Source: JADJLQ01 sp044227925 (lineage in GTDB: Bacteria; Bacteroidota; Bacteroidia; Chitinophagales; Saprospiraceae). Taken from it: a stretch of 64,000 nucleotides of DNA. The position numbers were made by a program, and so were the translations under genes. Below the pieces are notes generated by a model, which saw only the letters and a program-made list of their open reading frames with translations, had not been told where the DNA came from and did not search any database. This document shows positions 34,048-43,800 of this stretch, one piece after another (position 1 is the first letter of the stretch; the number at the start of each line of letters is the position of its first letter). The stretch spans positions 1-64,000 of the forward strand of contig JBGAVW010000001.1 of assembly GCA_044227925.1 (NCBI GenBank), read 5' to 3'.

Positions 34048-35484
34048 CTATTTTAAAATCCACATCTCCCCATTTACGTTATCACCACCCGGATATTGCC
34101 TCGCTATAGCCGCATCGAGATTGGCTTTATTATATTGATATTCACTTTGAGGGTATTTCCACCTTTTTGGAATTACTCCTCCATTTAAAGTAGCGGGACC
34201 AGTACTGAAGTTTGGGAACCCTGTCCTTCTCTGTTCTAAAAAAGGTTCTCTGCCGGAATGCATAAATAAGGCAATGTATTTCTGAATAATGATTTGTTCT
34301 ATTGCTTTTGCAGGTACCAATGTATTTAAAGGGTTGGATAGATATTGTTCCATTTGAATACTGCCTATGCCATAGGATCGCATAGATGCTCTTACCCCAC
34401 TATTATATCTGTTCTGAGCGGAGCCGGAAGCCCATCCTCTGGTAATTCCTTCTGCAATTAATAATTCCTGTTCTGCAAAACCAATGAATATCCATGGTTC
34501 GTTTATTTCATTTTGCACATATCTGCGATGAATTTTTGAAGCACTGGTGGCTGCATTTTGTTGATCGGAGATTATGAGTCCAGCATCTACGCCTTCGTAG
34601 TTGTCAAAATTATTGGCAGCTTTACCCACAATGGGATCTGCAAAATAAAACAGGCGTTGATCTTTCCGGTCTTTAAGGATTTTTACAAAGCCTTTTTCCA
34701 TCGACACGAGGCTCGATATGGAATTGCTGTTAAATGTCGGATAATAATTATTTGGCGCAGAAGTATTGAATTTTAATTGAGCATTATCATCTACGCTGGT
34801 CATCAAAGGGTATTTGGCTGCATTATTGACAATATTTGAAAATCGTTGTTTGATATTCAACGTAGTATTATTTTCTTTTTTACTCAAATGTATCAACAAC
34901 CTCAATGTAAAGGCATTTACGGTTTGCTGCCATTTTTTCGGATTACCGGCAAAAATGATATCGCCTCCTATTGTACCGGTAGCATTAGTAAGTAAATCAT
35001 TAGCTTGATCCAACTCTTGTAATAGTCCTGCAAATACGGCTTCCTGAGTGTCGTAAGCAGGATTATCTATTCCTTCTTCGCCTTTGAGGGCTTCCCGATA
35101 TGGAATATCACCAAATCGCTCAGATAGTCTTGAAAATAATATTGCTCTGAATAATTTTGCCAAAGCCTGATAGTTTTTATCATTATTAGCTAAAGCCAGC
35201 TTTTCCATTTGATTTACCTGGCGCAACGTGGCATAGTCAGAATACCCTTCACTTTCATTCCATCCGTAGTTTACATCCGAGTTGGGCCTTTCATAATAGG
35301 TAAGATGCCTGCTGGCAAATGCCGCTCCGGTATTATCTACACGAAACAAATCGTAGCAAATGCCGGTAAGCAAAAGTGCAGGAGTAGTTACAGTAGGAGC
35401 ATTTGGATTTACCTGGTAATATTCTTGTTTATGACAGGCAGACAATACTGAGAATACTGCTATTGAAAATATAATTTTTTTCAT
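34048..35484 (-). CDS. SusD/RagB-like nutrient-binding outer-membrane lipoprotein
   Basis: 478 residues, lipobox 'FSVLSACHKQ' (Cys17). The sequence follows the SusD-like_2 group: 'NPNAPTVTTPALLLTGICYDLFR', 'NYQALAKLFRAILFSRLSERFGDIPYREAL', 'AEQELLIAEGITRGWASGSAQNRYNSGVRASMRSYGI', 'IIQKYIALFMHSGREPFLEQRRTGFP'. It caps the SusC transporter encoded 22 bases upstream and captures the ligand at the cell surface. The ligand is unknown; downstream phosphoesterases suggest a phosphorylated compound. Confidence 0.93.
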   Translation of the reverse strand: MKKIIFSIAVFSVLSACHKQEYYQVNPNAPTVTTPALLLTGICYDLFRVDNTGAAFASRHLTYYERPNSDVNYGWNESEGYSDYATLRQVNQMEKLALANNDKNYQALAKLFRAILFSRLSERFGDIPYREALKGEEGIDNPAYDTQEAVFAGLLQELDQANDLLTNATGTIGGDIIFAGNPKKWQQTVNAFTLRLLIHLSKKENNTTLNIKQRFSNIVNNAAKYPLMTSVDDNAQLKFNTSAPNNYYPTFNSNSISSLVSMEKGFVKILKDRKDQRLFYFADPIVGKAANNFDNYEGVDAGLIISDQQNAATSASKIHRRYVQNEINEPWIFIGFAEQELLIAEGITRGWASGSAQNRYNSGVRASMRSYGIGSIQMEQYLSNPLNTLVPAKAIEQIIIQKYIALFMHSGREPFLEQRRTGFPNFSTGPATLNGGVIPKRWKYPQSEYQYNKANLDAAIARQYPGGDNVNGEMWILK

Positions 35485-35506
35485 CTCAATGATAGTTTAA
35501 CGGTGA

Positions 35507-38500
35507 TTAAAATTTGAGATTTATGTTTATGCCTATATTGCGATAGCTGGGTTCAGCCAGGCTGTAATAATTGTATCCATCCGGATCCATAAATGGTACT
35601 TTGGACCAAAGGGCAAGATTACGGCCTACAATTGAAAAATTAGCATCTGTAAAAGGAAGCTTTTTGATCAATCGATCCGGTAACGCAAAAGAAATAGTAA
35701 TCTCTCTTAGTTTTACAAATGATCTGTCATACAATACAGACTGGTCTATTCCATTTACGTAAGTATCAAATAAATAGTCAATGTATTTTACATGTTTATC
35801 ATTAGGTTTGAAATTGCGGGTATCGGATATGATATTGCCTTGCTGATCCCATGTTGCCGTACCGTCAGTCACTTCTACGCCATCCAGTACGTAAGTAGCT
35901 TTACCTGCATATGAATCATCCCTGAAACTATTGGCAGTAGCAGGGTGGGTACCACCTTCATATAATTTAGCTTCTACTCCATTTACCAGCTTGCCACCAA
36001 TTCTCCCATCAAATAGTACATTTATTGAAATTCCTTTCCAGGTAAACTTATTGCCCAGACCGAAAATCCAATCGGGATCAGATGTGCCTAGATTAATCAC
36101 ATGATCTATGTATTGTGGCCGGCCATCTACAGTGACTATTTTTCCCTCAGGAGATCGTTGCCATCCCCAACCGCGGAGTATGTCTGCTCTGCCTCCCACT
36201 CGAACCCCATCTTGTTCTTCAGCACCATCAAAGAATGATTTACGAAACCTATGTGCCTGGCTTATATTGGCTGTGATATCCCAGGTAATATCTTTTTGTC
36301 TTATCGGATTGGAGTATAAGGCCAATTCCCAACCTTTTTTTTCTATTTCTCCACCGTTTACAATTTTACTATCAAATCCTGAAGCTTCAGATACAGGGGC
36401 TTCCACTATAAAATTACTTTGGTTATAATTAAAATAAGCAAGGTCTATTCCCAATCTATTTTGAAAAAATTTTAGCTCAGTACCATATTCAGTAGATATT
36501 GTTTTATTCGGTCTGATATCCGGGGTTACAAGCGAACCAGGTCTTCTCAAAGACAAAGTACCATTCCATCGGTTATAGGTATCGTATTTTGGAATAGTAT
36601 AATAAGGGTCCGTGTCCGTAGAGACATTTGCCCATGATCCACGTAACTTTAAATAGTCAAACCAGGAAGGTAATTTTACCATTTCAGACAATACGATTCC
36701 AAGTGAAACTGATGGATAGAAAAATGAATTATATGGTTTTTGCAGGGTTGAGGTCCAGTCATTTCGTCCTGTGACCCCGAGGTATATCATACTTTTGTAT
36801 CCAATGTCAGCGTATCCATACGCAGAAGAGACTTCTTTTTCAATAAGCCGGTTGGTGGTTTGAACAGGTGAAATAGAGTTTGATAAATTATAATATCCGG
36901 GAATATTTAATCCGTTCGTTCTGGAACTTACAAAGTCGTTGCCATTAAATCTATGACTCCCCCCAGCTGATGCAGTAATGTTCCAATTTTTTAAAAATGT
37001 TTTATTGTAAGTAAGCATCGCATCCGAAATTACCTGGAAATTATTTTCCTTTTCTATAGAGTAATTGCCCAGGGGCGATGCACCAGTACCATAATAGATA
37101 AAACTATATGGTGTCTTGCGATCAGTAAATATAGTATTGGTAGTAATCCCACTTCGCACCAAAAATTTCAAATCCTTGGTTAAATCCCAGGTCAGATTTA
37201 CATTGCCCAGGATCACATCATTCGTATATTTTTTTAGGTATTCATTGGCCAGGTACCACGGGTTATTGTACCAGGTATAATTGTATGTTTTTTGCAGGGT
37301 ACCTTCTTTGCCTGGTATCCAGTAGTCTTTCATGTCGCGCAGATCTACATCTGTACCCATCCAAAGCAGGATATTATAAAAATAATTATCGGCGCCATAA
37401 CCAGCTGAAGGATAATTGGGTGAATATTGTCTGTTGTAGGACATATTGCCTTCAGCCCTGATCTTATCGGTTAATTTTAAGCCTGCAGATAATGATGCTG
37501 TAGTACTATTAAGCCTGGTATTAGGTACCTGCCCTTTTTGGTATAGGTGTGATACAGAGAGCCTGTAATCTCCTTTTTCGCTTTTACCTGCTAGACTAAA
37601 ATTGGTAGTAGTAAGAAGTTGATTGCGAAGAAAATTTTGTAAATTATTTTCTCCACGTGAGATCCAGGGTAGAGGTACACGTTGCCCTGTAGCCGGATCT
37701 ATAGGGCTATTATATTGTGGTATTTCAACAAAACCGCTCTTAGTGGAAGGATCTTTTACATTCAACTTTGGACCATATACATAACCATAGTCATCAAATA
37801 TTCCACCTCCCTTGCCATCTACGAATCCATATTGGCCATTCCACCCCATTCCATATTGATTTTGTACCGATGGTATACGAATGTATCCTGCCTGAAACTG
37901 GGTAGTGGAATTTATTGACATTTCCACTCCTTCCTTACCATCTTTCCCTTTTTTAGTGGTGATCATGATGGCACCATTGATGCCGAGAGAGCCATACAAT
38001 GCTGCTGCCGCTGTACCTTTTAATACGGTAATATTGTCTATATCATTGGAGTTTAAATTCCAAAAATCAGTTTGTGTGGGTACCCCATCTATTACCACAA
38101 GTGTTCTTTCACCTCTTAGTAGGATCTCAGGGTTCTCATATAATGTAGATTTATTTGATATCTGCAGGCCTGCGATTTTACCGGTTAAATTAGAAGCCAC
38201 ATTTGCTTCAGCGGCTTTTTTGAGTGGCTCAGCGGATATTTCCTGTGTAGCATATCCTAGTTTGGCTTTTTCCTTTCGTATACCAAGTGCGGTGACCACT
38301 ACTTCGTTTATGATTACCGCATCCTCTGATAAAATTACATCGAGTGTATTTAACACAGGATCTATTGAGATGGATTGGCTGATAAATCCAACCATACTAA
38401 ATTTCAGTATCCCTCCGGTAAGTGGTACAGAAATAGAATATTTTCCATCACCATCCGTCACTGTGCCGGTGGCAGTCCCTTCGAGCTGAATCGTCGCTCC

Positions 38501-38626
38501 GATGGCCGGTTCCCTATCTTTGTCGACTGTAACAATGCCCTGGATCACGCGCGATTGACCATACGCGTAACTACTTAGTAAAAAAGCAGCATGGATAATG
38601 AAAATTTTTAAAAGGATAGGCTTCAT
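35507..38626 (-). CDS. SusC/RagA family TonB-linked outer-membrane transporter
   Basis: About 1039 residues. Signal peptide ('LKIFIIHAAFLLSSYAYGQ'), CarboxypepD_reg-like domain ('IQGIVTVDKDREPAIGATIQLEGT'), plug with the SusC signature ('NEVVVTALGIRKEKAKLGYATQEIS', 'LLRGERTLVVIDGVPT', 'ITVLKGTAAAALYGSLGINGAIMITTKKGK') and a long barrel ending 'GININLKF'. It forms a pedal-bin transporter with the SusD product. The ATG at 38626 begins the signal peptide; a GTG at 38644 is also in frame. It heads the phosphoesterase locus. Confidence 0.95.
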   Translation of the reverse strand: MKPILLKIFIIHAAFLLSSYAYGQSRVIQGIVTVDKDREPAIGATIQLEGTATGTVTDGDGKYSISVPLTGGILKFSMVGFISQSISIDPVLNTLDVILSEDAVIINEVVVTALGIRKEKAKLGYATQEISAEPLKKAAEANVASNLTGKIAGLQISNKSTLYENPEILLRGERTLVVIDGVPTQTDFWNLNSNDIDNITVLKGTAAAALYGSLGINGAIMITTKKGKDGKEGVEMSINSTTQFQAGYIRIPSVQNQYGMGWNGQYGFVDGKGGGIFDDYGYVYGPKLNVKDPSTKSGFVEIPQYNSPIDPATGQRVPLPWISRGENNLQNFLRNQLLTTTNFSLAGKSEKGDYRLSVSHLYQKGQVPNTRLNSTTASLSAGLKLTDKIRAEGNMSYNRQYSPNYPSAGYGADNYFYNILLWMGTDVDLRDMKDYWIPGKEGTLQKTYNYTWYNNPWYLANEYLKKYTNDVILGNVNLTWDLTKDLKFLVRSGITTNTIFTDRKTPYSFIYYGTGASPLGNYSIEKENNFQVISDAMLTYNKTFLKNWNITASAGGSHRFNGNDFVSSRTNGLNIPGYYNLSNSISPVQTTNRLIEKEVSSAYGYADIGYKSMIYLGVTGRNDWTSTLQKPYNSFFYPSVSLGIVLSEMVKLPSWFDYLKLRGSWANVSTDTDPYYTIPKYDTYNRWNGTLSLRRPGSLVTPDIRPNKTISTEYGTELKFFQNRLGIDLAYFNYNQSNFIVEAPVSEASGFDSKIVNGGEIEKKGWELALYSNPIRQKDITWDITANISQAHRFRKSFFDGAEEQDGVRVGGRADILRGWGWQRSPEGKIVTVDGRPQYIDHVINLGTSDPDWIFGLGNKFTWKGISINVLFDGRIGGKLVNGVEAKLYEGGTHPATANSFRDDSYAGKATYVLDGVEVTDGTATWDQQGNIISDTRNFKPNDKHVKYIDYLFDTYVNGIDQSVLYDRSFVKLREITISFALPDRLIKKLPFTDANFSIVGRNLALWSKVPFMDPDGYNYYSLAEPSYRNIGININLKF

Positions 38627-38764
38627 ATTATTTGGTTTTAGCACAAAATACAGCTTTGAAGATACTGCAAATACTGTAACGAATATTAACAGGGAAAAGT
38701 AGGTAGTATATCAATTTGAATTTTCAAACGGAGACACTACCAAAAGTAAATAAAACGAAAGAGT

Positions 38765-38801
38765 CACTTTTTGTGAGTAGGCATACCAAAGGTAAAAAGT
38801 G
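38765..38801. promoter_or_regulatory. Inverted repeat in the SusC/hydrolase divergent region
   Basis: CACTTTTT (38765-38772) and AAAAAGTG (38794-38801) form an inverted repeat with a 21-base spacer, and ACCAAAAGTAAA/ACCAAAGGTAAA are direct repeats nearby. It could be a regulator site for either divergent gene; no regulator gene is adjacent. Confidence 0.3.
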
Positions 38802-38870
38802 CTTTTAAAAAGATAAAGCTGACCAAAGCATTCTTAAATCCAAGATCCGATTCAATTCGTAAATGTTTAT

Positions 38871-39782
38871 ATGATAAGCCAATTAACCAGGGTTGCAGAC
38901 CCATCTATACCGGTAGTACAAGGACTGGATGTAAATCACCGATACATCGATATAGGCAGTCTTAAAATACATATCGCAGAGGCAGGGGAGGGTGAGCCAC
39001 TAATCATGCTCCACGGCTGGCCGCAAAACTGGTTTATGTGGCGCAAACAAATGAAATATTTTTCAAATCAATATCATGTCATTGCGCCTGATATCAGAGG
39101 CTTTGGATGGTCAGAAACAACGGATAGAGGATATCTGAAAGATGAACTGGCTGAAGACCTGCGAAAACTTATTATAGCTCTTGGTTATAAACAAGTAAAA
39201 CTAATGAGTCATGATTGGGGCGGATGGATCGGATTTATTGCCAGTGCAAAATATCCGGGGTTGATATCAACCCATTTCGCCACAAATATTTGTCCGATAT
39301 GGCCCAAGCTAAGTTATAAAATGATTCCCGCCACGATACAATTAGGATATATGTTTAAAATTGCCATGCCTTATTTCGGACCGCGCATGTTGATGAAGAA
39401 TAGAAATTTTTTGGACTATATTTTTACGCGAGACAATACCTTGAGTAATGGCTGGACTGAGGAAGAAAAAAATATATATCATGAAAGGATTAGCCAACCC
39501 GAGCGGGCCCAGGCATCATCCAGATTATATAGAGATTTTTTATTGAAGGAATATATCCCACTGGGCTTAGGGAAGTACAAATCGTTTCATCTGAAAACAC
39601 CTACCTATGTATTATTTGGGAAAAAAGACTTTGCTATTGCTTTAAGCTGGTTACGCGGATATGAAAACTTTGCCGATGATATTAAAATAGAGCTGGTGCC
39701 TGATTCCGGCCATTTTATACTAAGCGAACAACCGGACCTGGTAAATGAAAGAGCAAGTCTTTTTTTTAATTCGAAACTTTAA
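38871..39782 (+). CDS. Alpha/beta hydrolase, Asp-nucleophile type (epoxide hydrolase/dehalogenase-like)
   Basis: 303 residues, no signal peptide. The oxyanion motif HGWP (48-51), 'DIRGFGWSE', the nucleophile elbow S-H-D115-W-G-G with Asp instead of Ser, and the catalytic His281 in 'PDSGHFIL' identify the epoxide hydrolase/haloalkane or fluoroacetate dehalogenase branch. The substrate is unknown. It is divergent from susC and followed by a flavin oxidoreductase. Confidence 0.88.
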   Translation: MISQLTRVADPSIPVVQGLDVNHRYIDIGSLKIHIAEAGEGEPLIMLHGWPQNWFMWRKQMKYFSNQYHVIAPDIRGFGWSETTDRGYLKDELAEDLRKLIIALGYKQVKLMSHDWGGWIGFIASAKYPGLISTHFATNICPIWPKLSYKMIPATIQLGYMFKIAMPYFGPRMLMKNRNFLDYIFTRDNTLSNGWTEEEKNIYHERISQPERAQASSRLYRDFLLKEYIPLGLGKYKSFHLKTPTYVLFGKKDFAIALSWLRGYENFADDIKIELVPDSGHFILSEQPDLVNERASLFFNSKL

Positions 39783-39813
39783 AGCCTATTTTTAACAACT
39801 AAAGAAAAAAAAG

Positions 39814-39841
39814 CCATTGTAAGCAGTAGTGACTGCAATGG
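39814..39841 (+). terminator. Hairpin after the alpha/beta hydrolase gene
   Basis: CCATT-GTAA-GCAGT pairs with ACTGC-AATGG (39832-39841) with a 4-base bulge and an AGTG loop; an A-rich run precedes and ACTATTTATT follows. It may end the hydrolase transcript before the flavin enzyme gene. Confidence 0.45.
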
Positions 39842-39872
39842 ACTATTTATTAAAAACTTAATTTATTTAACC

Positions 39873-41216
39873 ATGATTTTCGAGCCATTCCAAATAAAAA
39901 ACCTTCATTTTAAGCATCGTATCCTGAGATCGTCTATAGGTGGTCGTACTTCTTATTATGACGGCACAGTATCGTCTGCTTTTAAAAATTTTGAAAGAAG
40001 ATTTGCAGAGAATGATGTGGCTGGTATCATCTCTGCTACGGTGAGTGTCAATGATCAACGAACATCCCCATTGGAATATCCGAAAATCAGCGACGATAAA
40101 TACATCAAACCATTTGCTCAGGCAATAAAAGCGGTGCATGAGTTTGATTGCAGATATATTGTACAAATAGGAGATACAGGCGGAGCTACCCATACGAGTC
40201 TGTTTTCCCAGGCGGAGGATTCAAAATCATCATCTACTCTTTTTGACTTTTTTTATGGTTATCAAAATCGGCACAAAGCCATGACTGCAGAAGATATCGA
40301 AATCACCATATCCAATTTTGCTGAAGCAGCTCGCAGAGTACAGGAAGCCGGTGCGGATGGTCTGGAAATCACGGCAAGCAAAGGATATATAATACATCAG
40401 TTTCTCAATCCCGGCATCAATCGAAGGAAGGATAAATATGGAGGGTCTGTAGATAAGCGGTTTACTTTATTAGAGGAAATTATATTAGCCGTAAAGAAAA
40501 AAGTTGGTCCGGATTTTCCTATTGGAATTCGATTGTCAGCAGCAGATTATAATTATCAACCCATCAATTTACGATTGCCTGTAGTCTTCCCTTTAAAGCA
40601 TTGGTATTTTGGTAATACCATCAATGAAAACCTATATTATGCTAAAAAGTTGAAAGACCTGGGAATTGACTATTTGCACATAGACAAAGGCTATGGATTT
40701 CCCAATCCCAAGGGCAATCCCGGGTCGTTTCCGATACATGAGATGAAAATGTTTTATAATTCAAACAGGCATTTGTCTGTAAAAGCAGGGGTCAGAGCAG
40801 TGCTATTTAATTTGATTCCGGAATTTATCCTGAACCCAATAGCCAATATTGGATGGAAAGACATACCGGCTATTTCTGCTGATGATGCCAAACGATTTAA
40901 AGATGAAATCGGTCTTCCGGTAATTTCCAATGGTGGTTACCAGGATAAAGAGATAATTGAATCTACACTGACTTCCGGTAAAGCCGATATGATTGCCATG
41001 GCTCGCCCCTTACTTGCCAATATAGATCTCATTAAACAATTTAAGGCAGGGACATCAAAACCCTCCAATCCCTGTACACACTGCAACCGATGCCCTGTAC
41101 GTACCGCTAATTTTCCATTGGGTTGTTATGATATCTCACGGTTTACATCAGAAAAGGAGATGGAAGATCAAATCATGTGGTGGTCGGCCAGCAGTGATGA
41201 AAGTATGAGGAGGTAA
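39873..41216 (+). CDS. NADH:flavin oxidoreductase, Old Yellow Enzyme family, with Cys cluster
   Basis: 447 residues: FMN-binding TIM barrel of the OYE family ('MIFEPFQIKNLHFKHRILRSS', 'AARRVQEAGADGLEITASKGYIIHQFLNPGINRRKDKYGGSVDKRF', 'VISNGGYQD', 'GKADMIAMARPLLAN'). The C-terminus has four cysteines at 401, 404, 407 and 418, similar to the [4Fe-4S] site of dienoyl-CoA reductase and trimethylamine dehydrogenase (usual spacing CxxCx3Cx11C; here CxxCxxCx10C), but the FAD/NAD domain of those enzymes is absent. It is likely an ene-reductase or demethylase-like enzyme needing an external electron donor (inference). Confidence 0.88.
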   Translation: MIFEPFQIKNLHFKHRILRSSIGGRTSYYDGTVSSAFKNFERRFAENDVAGIISATVSVNDQRTSPLEYPKISDDKYIKPFAQAIKAVHEFDCRYIVQIGDTGGATHTSLFSQAEDSKSSSTLFDFFYGYQNRHKAMTAEDIEITISNFAEAARRVQEAGADGLEITASKGYIIHQFLNPGINRRKDKYGGSVDKRFTLLEEIILAVKKKVGPDFPIGIRLSAADYNYQPINLRLPVVFPLKHWYFGNTINENLYYAKKLKDLGIDYLHIDKGYGFPNPKGNPGSFPIHEMKMFYNSNRHLSVKAGVRAVLFNLIPEFILNPIANIGWKDIPAISADDAKRFKDEIGLPVISNGGYQDKEIIESTLTSGKADMIAMARPLLANIDLIKQFKAGTSKPSNPCTHCNRCPVRTANFPLGCYDISRFTSEKEMEDQIMWWSASSDESMRR

Positions 41217-41221
41217 ATTAA

Positions 41222-41923
41222 TCACTCCTGCCCATAATATGCATTGCCACCATGCTTACGCTCATAATGTTTATCTATCAGCGATTTTTTCATTCGTTTG
41301 ATTTTGGGGGCTATAGTCAAACTGATAAAAGCCATTTGAGCAATTGATTCCAACACAGCACTATTATATACCGCTTTATTTACTGTTTTTCCCCAGGTAA
41401 ACGGGGCATGATTGCCTACCAATATCATTTCCACTTCTTTATAGCTCAGCTTTCGTTTTTTAAGTTCGTCCAGTATTTGGTATCCCGTATTGTATTCATA
41501 GTCTCCTTTGATATACGCATCTTTCATTGGCGGAGCACAGGGGACATCGACGGTAAGATGATCTGCATGAGTAGTTCCCAGTATTGGTATATCTGTTAAT
41601 GTCTGAGCCCAGGCTGTAGCATAAGTGGAATGAGTATGGACTACACCACTGATCTCTGGACATTCTGAATAGAGTACGGCATGGGTCTTTGTATCCGATG
41701 AAGGTTTCCATTTTCCTTCCACTACTTTCGATTCAAAATCAACGATCACCATATCTTTTGGTGATAGTTTTTCATATGCAACACCACTTGGTTTTATTGC
41801 AAAAACACCCTGGGCTCTGTCAGCAGCGCTTGCATTGCCGAATGTCATGAGTACCAATCCGTACTTCGGTAATAACATATTTGCTTCGTAAGCTTCTTCG
41901 CGAATCGTTTTATAGTTAGGCAT
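41222..41923 (-). CDS. araD: L-ribulose-5-phosphate 4-epimerase
   Basis: 233 residues, nearly the same length as E. coli AraD (231). The zinc ligands H96 and H98 ('GVVHTHSTYATAWAQ') and H172 ('ILVGNHAPFTWG') and the phosphate-binding 'GNAS...KPSG' loop are present. It converts L-ribulose 5-phosphate to D-xylulose 5-phosphate, feeding the pentose phosphate pathway. It lies 36 bases downstream of araB. No araA (isomerase) is in the window. Confidence 0.95.
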   Translation of the reverse strand: MPNYKTIREEAYEANMLLPKYGLVLMTFGNASAADRAQGVFAIKPSGVAYEKLSPKDMVIVDFESKVVEGKWKPSSDTKTHAVLYSECPEISGVVHTHSTYATAWAQTLTDIPILGTTHADHLTVDVPCAPPMKDAYIKGDYEYNTGYQILDELKKRKLSYKEVEMILVGNHAPFTWGKTVNKAVYNSAVLESIAQMAFISLTIAPKIKRMKKSLIDKHYERKHGGNAYYGQE

Positions 41924-41959
41924 GTAGTTTATTAAAAAAGTAAAAATAGGATTAATTGA

Positions 41960-43624
41960 TTACTGATTTTTCATAATATGGGATTCCATCACTTTAGCCA
42001 ATGCTTTGTATTCCTGATATTGTTTTTCATATTCAGCTGCGTGCTCTTGATTTGGATAATATTCAGCATCAAATCCGGAGCCCATTTTTTCCATTGCCTC
42101 TTCTATGGTGGCATGAATACCAGAAGCCACTGCAGCAAACATAGCAGCTCCAAGGGCACAAGTTTGCTCTGATCTGGCAATTTTGATAGGCATATTCATT
42201 ACATCTGCCATTACCTGCATGATAAAGGGTGATTTTTTGGCTACACCTCCCAAGCCGATCAGTCCTTTGATAGGGATTCCTTCATCTATAAATCTTTCAA
42301 CTATGATTCTTGCACCATAGCAGGAAGCTTCTATGATTGACCGGAAGAGTTGACCAGAAGTATTGCCCAATTTTAACCCACTGAGTACTCCTTTGAGTGC
42401 CTGATTTGCATCCGGTGTTCGTCTTCCATTCATCCAATCAAGGGTAAGGACTCCACCTGAACCAATTGGAATTGCGGCTGCTTCACGGGATAATTGACTC
42501 ATGAGATTACCATTCATAACTTGTATCAATTTCTCCTTGGTGGCTTGATCTAAAAAAGACTGATGTACAGCAGATGTCAACGAATCCGAGATAATGGATA
42601 CATACCATGCATACAAATCACCAAAAGCAGACTGACCAGCTTCATATCCTAGCATACCGGGAATGACAGAACCATCAACTTGCCCGCAAATACCGTGAAT
42701 CAATTTTTCTTTTCCAGCGGAAGGAGCTACTAAAATATCACAGGTAGAAGTACCCATGACTTTGCTCAGATGGTAGGGAAGAATCTGGCCACCTACCGCC
42801 CCCATATGTGCATCAAAAGCACCCACAGCGACAACAGTTTCTGTACTTAATCCCAGTCTGCTGGCCCATTCATCAGATAGTTTGCCGGCTGATACATCGG
42901 AAGTATACGTTTCATCATATAATCTATCTCTGAGTCCATCCAGCAAGGGATCTAATTTTTTTAAAAAATCATTGGAAGGTAAACCATTCCAGGATGGGTG
43001 CCATAAAGCTTTATGTCCGGCAGCACACCTGCTTCGCTTCATTTTATGCACATCATCCCCTCCCGTCAGCATATAGGGAATCCAATCACAATGTTCTACC
43101 CAGGAATAAGCATGTTTGTGAATAGCCGGGTCATCCCGGTACATTTTTAAAATTTTTGACCAATACCATTCTGTGGAATATACCCCACCTTCAAATTGAC
43201 TATAATCTATAGACCATGATTGGCACAGCTCATTGATTTCGGCCGCTTCTTTCAATGCGGTATGATCCTTCCAAAGCACAAACATGGCATTGGGATTGTC
43301 TTTAAACTCAGGATGCAAAGAAAGAGGCATTCCTTTTTTGTCTACAGCTACGGGAGTAGAGCCAGTGGTATCTACGGCTATCCCTTTGATATCTTTTTTA
43401 TCAACTGATGATTTTTCTAAAGCTTCTTTTACGGCCCGTTCCATACTTTCAATATAATCGAGTGGGTGTTGCCGCCATTGATTGCGATCGGCATTACAAT
43501 ATTTTTTTTCTTTCCACCTGGGATAATAGTCCACATGACTTGCTAATTCATCGCCATTCTCAGTATTGACTATCAGGGCCCGAACGGAATCGGTACCAAA
43601 ATCTATTCCTATCACTGCTTTCAT
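41960..43624 (-). CDS. araB: Ribulokinase (FGGY carbohydrate kinase)
   Basis: 554 residues, the AraB length, with 'VIGIDFGTDSVRALIVNTENGDELAS', 'AVDTTGSTPVAVDKKGMPL', 'SWVEHCDWIPYMLTGG', 'GHKALWHPSWNGLPS', 'VGAFDAHMGAVGG' and 'MGTSTCDILV', all AraB-type signatures. It phosphorylates L-ribulose (AraB proteins often accept all four 2-ketopentoses). Same strand as araD; with GntP permease and sugar-acid genes upstream instead of araA or an arabinose transporter. Confidence 0.95.
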   Translation of the reverse strand: MKAVIGIDFGTDSVRALIVNTENGDELASHVDYYPRWKEKKYCNADRNQWRQHPLDYIESMERAVKEALEKSSVDKKDIKGIAVDTTGSTPVAVDKKGMPLSLHPEFKDNPNAMFVLWKDHTALKEAAEINELCQSWSIDYSQFEGGVYSTEWYWSKILKMYRDDPAIHKHAYSWVEHCDWIPYMLTGGDDVHKMKRSRCAAGHKALWHPSWNGLPSNDFLKKLDPLLDGLRDRLYDETYTSDVSAGKLSDEWASRLGLSTETVVAVGAFDAHMGAVGGQILPYHLSKVMGTSTCDILVAPSAGKEKLIHGICGQVDGSVIPGMLGYEAGQSAFGDLYAWYVSIISDSLTSAVHQSFLDQATKEKLIQVMNGNLMSQLSREAAAIPIGSGGVLTLDWMNGRRTPDANQALKGVLSGLKLGNTSGQLFRSIIEASCYGARIIVERFIDEGIPIKGLIGLGGVAKKSPFIMQVMADVMNMPIKIARSEQTCALGAAMFAAVASGIHATIEEAMEKMGSGFDAEYYPNQEHAAEYEKQYQEYKALAKVMESHIMKNQ

Positions 43625-43800
43625 GTGGGGAAATTAATAAAAATTAGAAAAATCCATTCTTCATTGATGTTTGGAGTATTGAGGTATTCAGGATTGGATT
43701 CGGTAATTACTTATTATTGCTTACTCAAAGTGACCCAAAAGGATAGATTCAGCGAGGAATAATTTTGTCCTCACCGGTTTAAATTTTATTTACCTAAATA

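Noticed and set aside
37905..38489. 194-codon plus-strand open frame opposite susC
   Set aside because: Antisense to the well-supported SusC plug and N-terminal domains; no family pattern.
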